Shown one piece after another: positions 16,889 to 25,768 of a DNA stretch of 64,000 nt. Position 1 is the first letter of the stretch. Each line of letters begins with the position of its first letter. This DNA comes from Arcticimaribacter sp965277835. Lineage in GTDB: Bacteria > Bacteroidota > Bacteroidia > Flavobacteriales > Flavobacteriaceae. The translations under genes and the position numbers were made by a program. Location: assembly GCA_965277835.1 (NCBI GenBank), contig OZ255841.1, positions 1,302,001 to 1,366,000 of the forward strand. Reading direction: 5' to 3'. The notes below the pieces were generated by a model. It was not told where the DNA came from and made no database searches. It was given only the letters and a program-made list of their open reading frames with translations.

Positions 16889-17176
16889 TTATCTCTCACT
16901 AATGAGTTCCCATTCAACGATATACTTATTATCAGTATTATGGTTCCATACAACTTTAATACTTCAAGTTTGGATCAAATCATCGTATTCGGTTTTTCAT
17001 TATTCCAGTACAAACATTATCAGTTTCTTGAACTAGAGTGTAGTCCAATACTTTAATATTACTAGAATCTATACCAAGAGTTTCCAAAATTGACTCAATC
17101 ACAGTATATCTTGATTCTAGTTCAATGTTTTCTACGGAATATCCTCTACAACTCAGAAGAATTGTGGCATCGTATT
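16889..17176 (-). pseudogene. Decayed gene remnant
   Basis: On the minus strand a frame from about 17176 reads 60-odd codons of normal-looking protein (VENIELESRYTVIESILETL, then DYTLVQETDNVCTGIM). It then loses frame; the continuation is found one frame over (KTEYDDLIQT, a TGA, then IKVVWNHNTDNKYIVEWEL) and ends at TAA 16889. No start codon is available: a TAA lies just upstream in frame. The product is not recognised. The pattern of one frame change plus one stop inside otherwise protein-like sequence indicates a broken gene of about 95 residues or more. Confidence 0.55.
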
Positions 17177-17190
17177 AACACTTCGTTCAT

Positions 17191-18240
17191 TTAAGAATTA
17201 TACATACTATCGATACAATTAATAATAGTTTGAGTATACATCTCGGGTTCGCTAATATGGGTTTCATCAAGTGTGTGTTTTTTATCTATAAAATAACTTT
17301 TTGAATCTGTCACTAACTCATACGATTTACTATTATCAATAAAAGTCCAACCTCTTTCAATTGCAATAGATTTAAACTTATTATTAAGAAGACAAGTCCA
17401 TTCAGCCCTTTCAAATGGTGAGCCAAAAATAATAAAAGGAGACTCTTTTTTATATTTCAAAGCCTCTTTAGTGCTACATTTTTCAAAAGAAATGCCTTTA
17501 GATGGAGATGCTGGAGGAATTGATAAGAATGCTGTTTTTGTATTACTTAAGTTCCCCAATTCCTTGATAATCCATTCATTTATACTTACATAATTTCTTG
17601 CCATGAGGTCAATACAATCTGTAACTGACTTAAAAGTTCCTGTGGATAATAAAAAACCAATTGTAGTTCTTACATCAATACTACCAAGGCAGAACACAAT
17701 TAATCGATTATTATTGGAATTTCTAACTTCTAATTTACGCAGGGTCTCTAGTAAATCTTTTTGGGTTCTTTTTTCAGAGGCAAAACCTATAAGTGTCTTT
17801 GGACCTAACCATAGAGACAAAGGGTTTAACTTTCTTTTTTTATTAATTATGAGATTTGAACGAGTGAAAAACTCAACATGCGAATCACCACAAAAGATTA
17901 CTTGATTCAAATCATTATACTCTAAATGGCATTCTGATTTATAAATAAAAAGTGATTCATTATTTACAGATGATTGACTGTCTTTTTTATTTAGATTTAA
18001 TTTATTACGAATGATTGAAAAAGTTCGATATAAAAATTGAAGGGGGAACCGATGTCTTCTAGGGTGATTTGAACCAATAAGTTTGATTTGTAAAACACTT
18101 ATAGATTTATCGGAGTAGCCAAATCTATAAGCAATCCATCTTATTAACTTAAAGATTAGTGAAATAAATATGATTCTTATAGTATATAGTTTATCTAATC
18201 TGGTTTGCCCATCAAAATATTTTTTTTTCTTTTCTAACAT
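17191..18240 (-). CDS. SGNH/GDSL-like hydrolase or acyltransferase
   Basis: The 349-residue protein has a basic N-terminus with a hydrophobic or amphipathic helix (about 19-40), suggesting membrane attachment. It then shows the SGNH blocks: VIFCGDSHVEFF (nucleophile S120), CLGSIDVR in the place of block III, and DETHIS (D325, H328) as block V. Such enzymes act as esterases or as O-acyltransferases on polysaccharides. It is last in an operon with an FkbH-like enzyme, a carrier protein, a MaoC hydratase and an SDR, separated from the SDR by 82 bases. I infer that it transfers or releases the acyl unit built there. Confidence 0.72.
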   Translation of the reverse strand: MLEKKKKYFDGQTRLDKLYTIRIIFISLIFKLIRWIAYRFGYSDKSISVLQIKLIGSNHPRRHRFPLQFLYRTFSIIRNKLNLNKKDSQSSVNNESLFIYKSECHLEYNDLNQVIFCGDSHVEFFTRSNLIINKKRKLNPLSLWLGPKTLIGFASEKRTQKDLLETLRKLEVRNSNNNRLIVFCLGSIDVRTTIGFLLSTGTFKSVTDCIDLMARNYVSINEWIIKELGNLSNTKTAFLSIPPASPSKGISFEKCSTKEALKYKKESPFIIFGSPFERAEWTCLLNNKFKSIAIERGWTFIDNSKSYELVTDSKSYFIDKKHTLDETHISEPEMYTQTIINCIDSMYNS

Positions 18241-18322
18241 GGGACTAAGAACTAACTCCTTTAGAGCTAAATAAAAGTATAATTTTCGACCTTAACATTA
18301 ATTTTTTCTATTTATTGAATAG

Positions 18323-18982
18323 TCATGGTGTATCATTTTTAAATGATTTAATTAATGAGTTTATATGTGATACTACACTCTTTATTTCATTAGGATCGTA
18401 GTTAAAATATAGATCAAGGACTCTTTCATCAATGTCAGATGTAAGATTCGTTTTCATTATTGATGGACGAATGATTTCACAATCAATTTTTTTGTTTTCT
18501 GATTGTATTGATCTTGAGATATTTTCAATTATTGATTTCACGCTTGTATAAATGAAAGACCCTGAAGGGTTTGTATTGATTGACTCTGAAGATATAAATA
18601 TGATTAAACCTCTCCCTTTTGAATTCATTTTAGAGATAACATTTTGAGACATCAAAATTACAGGTGAGATATTTAAAACAATTGCATTAAGTAAGTCTTC
18701 AGGGCTATATTTTATAAAGTGCTTGTCTAAAAACTTCCCGCAATAAAAATTATGTATAACAACATCATAATCCGAATTTTTAATTTCTCTGATAAAGCTA
18801 TTCTCTTCAATACTCCCAAAATCAACTTTATACGCATTCGTATTTTTATTCTCTTGGATTAGTTTTTCAGCAGATTTCTTTGATTTATTATATGTAAAAT
18901 CAACATGACAATAATTCGATATTGTTTTTACTAATTCTTTTCCAAGACCAGAAGAACCACCAGTGATTAAGACCCTTAGCAT
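18323..18982 (-). CDS. Short-chain dehydrogenase/reductase (FabG-like)
   Basis: This is a 219-residue Rossmann protein with the nucleotide-binding TGGSSGLG (7-14), Asn104 in VLNIS, Ser131/132, and the catalytic Y-T-S-V-K (Y145, K149). It is a little shorter than typical FabG and lacks much of the substrate-binding lid. It follows the MaoC gene by 1 base, so it is in the same operon. With a carrier protein and a hydratase next to it, reduction of a 3-oxoacyl-carrier intermediate is the natural inference; the real substrate is unknown. Confidence 0.85.
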   Translation of the reverse strand: MLRVLITGGSSGLGKELVKTISNYCHVDFTYNKSKKSAEKLIQENKNTNAYKVDFGSIEENSFIREIKNSDYDVVIHNFYCGKFLDKHFIKYSPEDLLNAIVLNISPVILMSQNVISKMNSKGRGLIIFISSESINTNPSGSFIYTSVKSIIENISRSIQSENKKIDCEIIRPSIMKTNLTSDIDERVLDLYFNYDPNEIKSVVSHINSLIKSFKNDTP

Positions 18983-18983
18983 A

Positions 18984-19373
18984 TCATATTAATTTTATTG
19001 AAATTTTTCCAGTAGATAATTTCTTTTTATTATTATTTTGGAATAGAAAAGTGAATTCAAAAACAGAAACGCTTTCAATAACGTTACTCACAGTTGAAAT
19101 AAGGTTAACTATATCATTTTCATACATAGGGTTATGGTATGATATAGTTTGATTTATTATTACAACATTTTTAAAGGGTAACATTTCACCAACGAAATAA
19201 GAAAGAAACACGTTTTGTAAATTCCCATGAACCACTCTTTTATCAAACCCATGGTCTTTTGCAAACTTGTCGTTTGTGTGCAATGGATTCTTATCGTTGG
19301 AAAGATTAATGAATAAATCTATATTGTGTTTATTTACATCAAATTCATTTTCAAAAGTGTCTCCTTGTTTCAT
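18984..19373 (-). CDS. MaoC-like hot-dog dehydratase/hydratase
   Basis: The 129-residue single hot-dog domain carries the hydratase motif SNDKNPLHTNDKFA (D27 and H32 as catalytic pair), followed by GFDKRVVHG. The family hydrates or dehydrates (R)-3-hydroxyacyl thioesters. The start at 19373 overlaps the carrier protein's stop as ATGA, which implies translational coupling; an upstream start at 19394 would overlap by 25 bases and is less likely. It lies between the carrier protein and SDR genes, consistent with a small fatty-acid-like pathway. Confidence 0.85.
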   Translation of the reverse strand: MKQGDTFENEFDVNKHNIDLFINLSNDKNPLHTNDKFAKDHGFDKRVVHGNLQNVFLSYFVGEMLPFKNVVIINQTISYHNPMYENDIVNLISTVSNVIESVSVFEFTFLFQNNNKKKLSTGKISIKLI

Positions 19374-19612
19374 TTGAATTTCGTTTCTATACAATCAATC
19401 ATTTCACCAATATTCTCCCATGCCGTTATTTCGCTAGTTAAAAACTTAATGTTAAAATATTTTTCTGTTTCCACAATCAACATAATATGTGTTAATGAGT
19501 CCCATCCATCAACATCATAATTTGAATATGATTCTTTAATTTCAACATTTTCTCTTTCTAATACTTTGTCAAATATAGATTGAACTCCTTGAAAAATTTC
19601 ATTTCTATTCAT
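19370..19612 (-). CDS. Acyl carrier protein (dedicated)
   Basis: The 80-residue acidic helical protein has the phosphopantetheine attachment motif DVDGWDSLTHIMLI (Ser39). It resembles the carrier proteins of accessory clusters (DSL followed by THI/M) more than the housekeeping AcpP (DSLD). Its start overlaps the end of the FkbH-like gene by 8 bases and its stop overlaps the MaoC start. It probably carries the acyl or glyceryl group loaded by the FkbH-like enzyme. It needs a phosphopantetheinyl transferase encoded elsewhere. Confidence 0.92.
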   Translation of the reverse strand: MNRNEIFQGVQSIFDKVLERENVEIKESYSNYDVDGWDSLTHIMLIVETEKYFNIKFLTSEITAWENIGEMIDCIETKFK

Positions 19613-21251
19613 TGTGTATACTTGTTTTTAATAAAGAATAATTTTTAATATTTATTACTATTCGATTTTTATTTAAAATTCCCAATTCCATTAAAAATGA
19701 TTTCAAAACTTTGTTTTTATTTGTTGGAATTAATTCTCCTTCTATTCTATTGAAATCCTTTAGTTTTAAAACCAATTGATTTATAATAAATTGTTCTAAT
19801 GTTCTTTTAAATACTCTACAACTCATGCCCCAATTAACTATTTCAATACTGCTATTGGGACGATATTTTAAAATTATATAACTAACAATTCCATAACTAC
19901 CAAATGAGTCTATTAAATTAAAACTAAATCCAAACATTTTGGGAGAGTTCATAATTTCGTTTAAATCAGATTCATTAAATCGTATACCGGTTAAATTAAA
20001 TTGATTTGTTCGTTTTGATAGTTCAGAGATTCTAGGAATATTAAATTTATTAATTTCTTCAATAGAAGAGATCATCTTCAAACTCTTTAGATAATCATTG
20101 TTATTATTGAAGGCTTTTTTTAGTTTGACTCTTTCAAATTCTGTTTTGTATAAATTTGTTCTATCTAATTTCCCTTTTTTAGAAAGAGTATCGGTTTCCA
20201 TGAAATTTTCATTAATTAAATAATCAAGATAATTAACAGGATCTTCAGGTAAATTTGGAACAATTACTTCAGGTAATGATTGTTTAACAAGATTTCTTTC
20301 AAATTTATTATCATCCAAAAACACGATTGAATCGTATCCAATATTAAGGGTTTCTTTAATTACCCTAATGTTTTCATCTTTATTGTCCCAATTCGCAATA
20401 AAAATTGTAATATCTTCTAGAGTCAATACCATATCTGGATGGTTTAAAAAGGGCGATTTTGCTATCTCTTCATCATTTTTTGAGCAAACGCATAAAACTA
20501 TACCCTGATTCTTAATTAACTTTAGCCAATTTTGTATTAATGTAAATGATTTACCTATTCCTACATTACCAATTTGAATTTTCTCTATCCCATCATCTCC
20601 AATAATACCTCCCCAAATTGTATTATCTAAATCAACTACTATACATTTTACAATTTTCGACAAAGATGATTTTATAATGTCTGTGAGGTTTTTTGAAATT
20701 ACCTTTGTGCCATCCATTGAAAATAGCACGCCATAATTTGTATATAATGATTGATTAACCATGAATTTTAATCCGTAAACACCGTGAATAGAATTAATAT
20801 CTAAAAGTTGAATATTGTTATACCCTTGAATAAATTCAGAAATAAGGAAATTTAATTTTCTTAACTGGTAAACAAAAGAATCTGAATATTTACCACTTTG
20901 ATTACCATAAATCTTATCATTAAATTCAAAATAATTAGATAAAATAATTTTAGAGTTTGATTGATTTAATATTTGACCTAAATAGGAGGTTATTCTCTGA
21001 AACTCTTTGTCTGAAAACACATCTTTATCAATTGACAAAAGATATTTATCATAAATATAAAATGTTGACTCTAAAATAATAAAGTAATCATTTTCTTTAA
21101 GGTTCTCAATATCATCTCCGTAAAAGTAACTTTCAATTGGATTGTAATTATATTCAGATATCTCTAAAAAATTCGTTAATCCAGATAGCTTATTATCCAA
21201 CTCTTTCTTGATGAATTGGGTACTAAAATCCGAGAAAATTGAAACTCTCAT
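19605..21251 (-). CDS. FkbH-like HAD-IIIC enzyme (glyceryl/acyl loading of carrier protein)
   Basis: FkbH-type enzymes dephosphorylate 1,3-bisphosphoglycerate and load D-glycerate onto a carrier protein. The 548 residues have an N-terminal SGNH-like region (1-195), the HAD core with motif I VVDLDNTIWGG (D207, D209), motif II CSKND (S257, K258) and FLDDNKFERN (311-320), then RISELSKRTNQFNLTG and a C-terminal GNAT-like domain with MSCRVFKRTLE. All parts of a full-length FkbH protein are present. It leads a five-gene leftward operon. No polyketide synthase or glycosyltransferase is nearby, so the product is unknown. Confidence 0.88.
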   Translation of the reverse strand: MRVSIFSDFSTQFIKKELDNKLSGLTNFLEISEYNYNPIESYFYGDDIENLKENDYFIILESTFYIYDKYLLSIDKDVFSDKEFQRITSYLGQILNQSNSKIILSNYFEFNDKIYGNQSGKYSDSFVYQLRKLNFLISEFIQGYNNIQLLDINSIHGVYGLKFMVNQSLYTNYGVLFSMDGTKVISKNLTDIIKSSLSKIVKCIVVDLDNTIWGGIIGDDGIEKIQIGNVGIGKSFTLIQNWLKLIKNQGIVLCVCSKNDEEIAKSPFLNHPDMVLTLEDITIFIANWDNKDENIRVIKETLNIGYDSIVFLDDNKFERNLVKQSLPEVIVPNLPEDPVNYLDYLINENFMETDTLSKKGKLDRTNLYKTEFERVKLKKAFNNNNDYLKSLKMISSIEEINKFNIPRISELSKRTNQFNLTGIRFNESDLNEIMNSPKMFGFSFNLIDSFGSYGIVSYIILKYRPNSSIEIVNWGMSCRVFKRTLEQFIINQLVLKLKDFNRIEGELIPTNKNKVLKSFLMELGILNKNRIVINIKNYSLLKTSIHNE

Positions 21252-21418
21252 ATAAGGATAGTCATGTAATAAGCTAAGAAAAGGTTTTTAAGAAAAAAAA
21301 CCAACAATTTTAAAAGTTTTCAGATGATAAAAAATTAACCTCAATATATAACCACCCTAATTAAAGTATAGAAAAAGTATTTTCTCAGTCACAAGAAACC
21401 TTCCCTGTTCACTTCCCT

Positions 21419-21520
21419 TTAATTCATAACGGATTTAGGTCGCGAAAACAATCCTCCTACAGTGACTGCTAAATGTAATAAAACAAAAGTTGCAATTAAA
21501 ATTATAATCCCTTTTCCCAT
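21419..21520 (-). CDS. Possible small membrane peptide
   Basis: An ATG-started frame of 33 residues (begins MGKGIIILIATFVLLHLAV, ends RPKSVMN) has one clear membrane helix and a short polar tail. It lies in the 379-base gap between the FkbH operon and the lipoprotein gene at 21631. No homologue is known to me. The composition is clearly protein-like, but a chance frame cannot be excluded. Nothing else was seen in this gap. Confidence 0.4.
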   Translation of the reverse strand: MGKGIIILIATFVLLHLAVTVGGLFSRPKSVMN

Positions 21521-21630
21521 AATATAAATTAATTCGGATATACTTTCATTGTTAGCAATCCTCAACACATTAATAAAAATATAAAAACTACTATCGTTGA
21601 TTTTGATGTTTTAAAATTATATTTTTATTT

Positions 21631-22815
21631 ATGCTTATGTATAGTTATTTATATCGACACGTATTTCTTCGGGCAGGAGTATATGGCGTTTTAATATACT
21701 CCCTTTTTTTTGTTTCGTGTAACGATAAACCTATTCAAGACTCTGAAATTTTATCTTTGATTACTTGTACTGATGGTATTCGAAATGGAGATGAAATTGA
21801 TATTGATTGTGGAGGTTTATGCCCTCCGTGTGCTGGTCTTGTAGAATTGAAAGGGACTTTTGTTGCCAGAATGCAATTAGATATTCGGCTTAAATATATT
21901 TTAACAGGGCCTTTTTTAATTCGAGATGGCGCTACTTTAGAAATTCCCGCGGGTACTACAATTAAAGTATTACCAAATATTGGTGCTCATATTGCGGTTG
22001 CACAAGGAGGTAAGTTATATGCATGGGGAAATAAAGACGAGCCTATTTTATTTACGTCAAATGCTTTAAAACCTCAACAAGGAGATTGGGGAGGTATTCT
22101 GTTTTGTGGAAAAGCTCCAACAAATACAGGCTCTAATTCTAGATCAGAAATAGGAGATTACTTTTATGGAGGAACAGAAGAAGATGATACTTCAGGGTTT
22201 TTACGTTATGTTAAAATAGAATATGCAGGTGCGCTCTATAATGAAAATGTGCGGTTTAATGCGCTTTCCTTTTTTGGAGTAGGACATAAAACTACTTTAA
22301 ATTATGTCTCTGTGACAAACTCAGCAGGGACTGCCTTTAAATGGTATGGAGGTAGCGTTAGTGGCATGTATTTATCTTCGAATAAGACAGCAGGGCATGG
22401 TATGGAAATAGTAGATGGCTGGCAAGGTAAAGGGTCTTTTTGGCATACTGTTGAAAATAAAAACGCAGGGATTTATGTAAAAAACATTAATAATAAGACA
22501 AGTTCTAATAAAATTGATTTATCAAACATTTCTATTATAGGGAATAAACAATCCAACGGTATTGAAATACGAAATGAAGGTGCGTTAGGAGCTTTTAAAA
22601 ACATATATATAAAAGACACTAATGTGGGTATATGGATTGATTCTGGGTCTTCTTTTGAGCAGCTTAGTAGTGGTCGGCTAAACTTTGAAGATGTTTTTTT
22701 AAATGGTTTTAATCAATTTTCAAACCTTCCTACAGTTTATCCTACATATATAAATCAAGGAAACGCTAGCGGTTCAGGAAATCAATCGGAACTCCCCGAT
22801 TGGGCTTCATTTTAA
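21631..22815 (+). CDS. Beta-helix surface lipoprotein of unknown function
   Basis: The 394-residue protein has a lipobox (LFFVSC, Cys30). A Cys-rich module follows, CTDGIRNGDEIDIDCGGLCP and PC, a form I have seen in several flavobacterial surface lipoproteins. The rest is rich in G, N and short beta repeats (LEIPAGTTIKV, GDWGGILFCGKAP, RYVKIEYAGA), typical of right-handed beta-helix proteins. It is probably outer-membrane anchored. It converges with the TonB locus at 22817, one base away. Ligand unknown. Confidence 0.75.
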   Translation: MLMYSYLYRHVFLRAGVYGVLIYSLFFVSCNDKPIQDSEILSLITCTDGIRNGDEIDIDCGGLCPPCAGLVELKGTFVARMQLDIRLKYILTGPFLIRDGATLEIPAGTTIKVLPNIGAHIAVAQGGKLYAWGNKDEPILFTSNALKPQQGDWGGILFCGKAPTNTGSNSRSEIGDYFYGGTEEDDTSGFLRYVKIEYAGALYNENVRFNALSFFGVGHKTTLNYVSVTNSAGTAFKWYGGSVSGMYLSSNKTAGHGMEIVDGWQGKGSFWHTVENKNAGIYVKNINNKTSSNKIDLSNISIIGNKQSNGIEIRNEGALGAFKNIYIKDTNVGIWIDSGSSFEQLSSGRLNFEDVFLNGFNQFSNLPTVYPTYINQGNASGSGNQSELPDWASF

Positions 22816-22816
22816 G

Positions 22817-24529
22817 CTATCGTACTTCAAACGAAGTTGAGAGTGAAATAGGTTCTCCTGAACTTGAAAATCCTTCAACTTCTATATAAAACACACCTAA
22901 AACATCTGAAGTAAAAAACTTATATGAGAAGGGCTCTTTTTGGAATTTATGAGCCTGTGGAATCCATAATAATTGATGCCTCTCGTCAGGAATTCGTTTT
23001 GAGCTTAAATCATGTTTTTGATTAAAAAAACGCTTAGTTAATTGAGGAGGCTTTATATCCATTACAATACTATTCGACCCTTGTTTCAAAATCTTCTCAT
23101 CGTCATTAAATGTATAGATAATTATAGCGCCTTGGTATCGGGTTGACCCAAAAACATAAGGTTCTCTATATATAGCTATGGACCTTATTTTTCGGGCATC
23201 ATAAGAAAGTAATTTTTGAAAATCTTCGACTACTACGCCATTCATTAATATTAAAGGAATAATACCAAAATCTACAACTTGACCCGTTGACGTTTTTACA
23301 AAAACTGATTTTTCTTTATTTTTGTTTCTCTGAACAACAATACTCCCAATAATTTCGACACATGTTTCTTCAAAAGTTTTGAAGCGCGTGTAATCATCAA
23401 GATTAAAAACTTCTTTTTTCGACTCATTGAAATATAACTTTTGAGTTAAAGGATTTATAGAATCAGACTTAAATGAGAAATACGCATTTTCAATTTGATT
23501 TCTAATACTTCTCTTAGTCAATAAATCAAAATCATTTGTAGAAATAGTATAAGAAGGGAAATTAAAAGATGAATAATCGACATCGTTTTTTTTATATAGT
23601 TCTATTTCGAGAGGGGCACTAGAATCTTCGAGAGGTTGTATAATATACTGTGTTGATTTATAATGCTCTGATAGTGTAAAATAGAATTCCCCTTTTTCAT
23701 TTGTGCTTACTTGTTTAAACTGAAATGGATCTCCTGCCAATGAAAGTGAAATAGTTTTATTTTTTATGGGTTCTTGCGATTGTTTCGATAAAAGCCTTCC
23801 ACTAATCAATTCGCCTCGAATTTCTGGGAGGGTTTTCAAATGCCTAAAATGCGTTGGTTTTGAGGGGCGTGTTTTTATAAACATCTGCGATGTCTCCCTT
23901 TGAGGAGAAGCAATGTCGTTTTTCCGCCTTATAGAAATAGAGAACTTTGCTAAGCTATCTTTAAAAGAAATTTTTAAGATTACGGAATCTCTTTTCTTAA
24001 AAAGAGATTTATTTATAGACAACCCCCAATGTTCTGTTTTTTTCTTTTCAAAAGCTATTCGGTCGTTCTTTTCTTGAAAAGAATCATCAATAATAATTCC
24101 TGTTTGATTTGTCTGATAAGGATTAATAATTACTATATCTTGTTTATAAAAATTGGTTACCCCCATATTCTTAATTAACTCTGTAAAAGCAATTAATTTA
24201 TAACTCCCTGAAGGGATACTTTCAGAAACAAATAAATCTCCCGAACCGATTCCTCCATCTAATATCATTTTTTGGGTAACAACAACATTGCTTTCTTTAT
24301 CTATTAATTGTAAGTAAGCTACTAAACTTTGTTGCCCCGTTTTTGTGCCATCGAAATTCCTTAAATACAGGCTATAATAAATATATTCTCCTGGGAAGAA
24401 AAGCGTGTTATTAGTATGTATATATAGTTGTTCCCCCGGAAAACTTAAATTAGAATCATTAGGAATGCTTTGTGCAAATATTTTTGCAAAAACCAATATA
24501 AAAACCTTAAATAGATATATTCTCTTCAT
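22817..24529 (-). CDS. Secreted MG2-like protein with receptor-plug-like C-terminus, no barrel
   Basis: The ATG at 24529 gives 570 residues with a signal peptide ending FAQ; an upstream ATG at 24553 overlaps the previous gene. N-terminal region (about 35-150) reads like a macroglobulin MG2 domain (LYIHTNNTLFFPGEYIYYSL). The middle resembles a carboxypeptidase regulatory module (RGELISGRLLSKQSQEPIKN). Near residues 400-460, PLILMNGVVVEDF and REPYVFGSTRYQGAIIIYT resemble the plug of TonB receptors, but there is no barrel after it. It is last in the TonB-receptor operon, 11 bases after the DUF4249 gene. Role unknown. Confidence 0.7.
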   Translation of the reverse strand: MKRIYLFKVFILVFAKIFAQSIPNDSNLSFPGEQLYIHTNNTLFFPGEYIYYSLYLRNFDGTKTGQQSLVAYLQLIDKESNVVVTQKMILDGGIGSGDLFVSESIPSGSYKLIAFTELIKNMGVTNFYKQDIVIINPYQTNQTGIIIDDSFQEKNDRIAFEKKKTEHWGLSINKSLFKKRDSVILKISFKDSLAKFSISIRRKNDIASPQRETSQMFIKTRPSKPTHFRHLKTLPEIRGELISGRLLSKQSQEPIKNKTISLSLAGDPFQFKQVSTNEKGEFYFTLSEHYKSTQYIIQPLEDSSAPLEIELYKKNDVDYSSFNFPSYTISTNDFDLLTKRSIRNQIENAYFSFKSDSINPLTQKLYFNESKKEVFNLDDYTRFKTFEETCVEIIGSIVVQRNKNKEKSVFVKTSTGQVVDFGIIPLILMNGVVVEDFQKLLSYDARKIRSIAIYREPYVFGSTRYQGAIIIYTFNDDEKILKQGSNSIVMDIKPPQLTKRFFNQKHDLSSKRIPDERHQLLWIPQAHKFQKEPFSYKFFTSDVLGVFYIEVEGFSSSGEPISLSTSFEVR

Positions 24530-24540
24530 AATACAAATTC

Positions 24541-25767
24541 TTAATCGACCCAAAAAGAAGGTTTTTTATTACTCCCTAAGGTTGTACAATCTCCACATTC
24601 TGGGTTAACCATAATATAAGGGCCTCCTCCCTCCATAATACCTCTATTATATTCATAAAAACGTGCGCCATTGGCATAGATTATATTTAATAATGTGCGA
24701 TACATATACGGCCCTTGAGTAGTAGGTGCACTAAAAGTGCATTTAGTAAAATAAGGAGGTTTTTCCTCATTTGGGAAAAAAGAAGAAAAGTCAACGAAAA
24801 TTCGTTGTTCGGAAACAGATGCGACTTGAAAATAACCTGCAACACGTTCTGTAGGGGTTTTTATATTAAACAAATTCCCCTCAAGAAAACCAGGCTGGTC
24901 TTCTGAAAAAACATTTTCAGAACCCTGCGATAAACCTTGTAGCGTTTCAAAAAAGAAATACGTTTCGGGGGATTGTATCCATTGACGAACCATTATACTA
25001 TACTTATGCTGTAGTTTAGCATCTTTCTTGTTTATAAAATGTACCGGAAAACGCTCTAACCTATCTTCGGTTAGACTAAGCGTATTATTAAGTATTATTT
25101 TATTTGAATATAATGTGTTATAGCAAACCCTTTCTTCCCTTTCTCTTAAAATAACAGATATATTAAAAGTATTAACCCCTTCACTAATAACAACAGCATC
25201 ATAAGGAGTCCAATGAGGAGCGACTATTTTATAGGTTTCTTCATATTCAAAACGATAAAATTTTGAAGAAGAAGTTGGGTCATAGCTGTCAACAAAAATA
25301 CCTATACCCTCATTTCCTAATTCATCTGTTGTTCTTTCGGCATATAGTTTATCTAATCGGTTTATAGTAGGGAGTTTTTGTGATAAAGATTCATAAACTT
25401 CTCCATTGTCAGTTTCGATATGCAACGTGTAGCTTTTCCCCTGCTCCGCTTTAAATGGGGAAAGTGCAATATATGTCCCGTTTTTATTTTCTTCAAAAGC
25501 ATAATTACCTCCCTGACTATCCTTTATAAATACCTTAGCACCTCTCTCTATTTTTAGTGATTCCCCAAAAGGATAAGAACGCGTTAAATTTATTTCATGT
25601 TTCTTCAACTCTTGTGTAAGAGTAGCATCAACAACCAAAACATCTTCGAAACCTGTAGGGATAGCATCAAAAGGAGTAACACAACATATAATAGTCGCTA
25701 ATGAAGCTATAAAAAGAATCCTTTTAAAGAATTTTTGAAAGATTATATTTACTTGACTACTACGCAT
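24541..25767 (-). CDS. DUF4249-family lipoprotein
   Basis: The ATG at 25767, directly after the TonB-receptor stop, gives 408 residues. An earlier in-frame ATG at 25845 lies inside the receptor gene and is unlikely. The N-terminus has a hydrophobic stretch ending IICCVTPFDA, a plausible lipobox. DUF4249 features follow: ILVVDATLTQELKKHEINLT-like start of the mature region, and a C-terminal CGDCTT segment. DUF4249 proteins are regularly encoded right after a TonB receptor in Bacteroidota and are thought to be its surface partner. Confidence 0.85.
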   Translation of the reverse strand: MRSSQVNIIFQKFFKRILFIASLATIICCVTPFDAIPTGFEDVLVVDATLTQELKKHEINLTRSYPFGESLKIERGAKVFIKDSQGGNYAFEENKNGTYIALSPFKAEQGKSYTLHIETDNGEVYESLSQKLPTINRLDKLYAERTTDELGNEGIGIFVDSYDPTSSSKFYRFEYEETYKIVAPHWTPYDAVVISEGVNTFNISVILREREERVCYNTLYSNKIILNNTLSLTEDRLERFPVHFINKKDAKLQHKYSIMVRQWIQSPETYFFFETLQGLSQGSENVFSEDQPGFLEGNLFNIKTPTERVAGYFQVASVSEQRIFVDFSSFFPNEEKPPYFTKCTFSAPTTQGPYMYRTLLNIIYANGARFYEYNRGIMEGGGPYIMVNPECGDCTTLGSNKKPSFWVD

Positions 25768-25768
25768 T

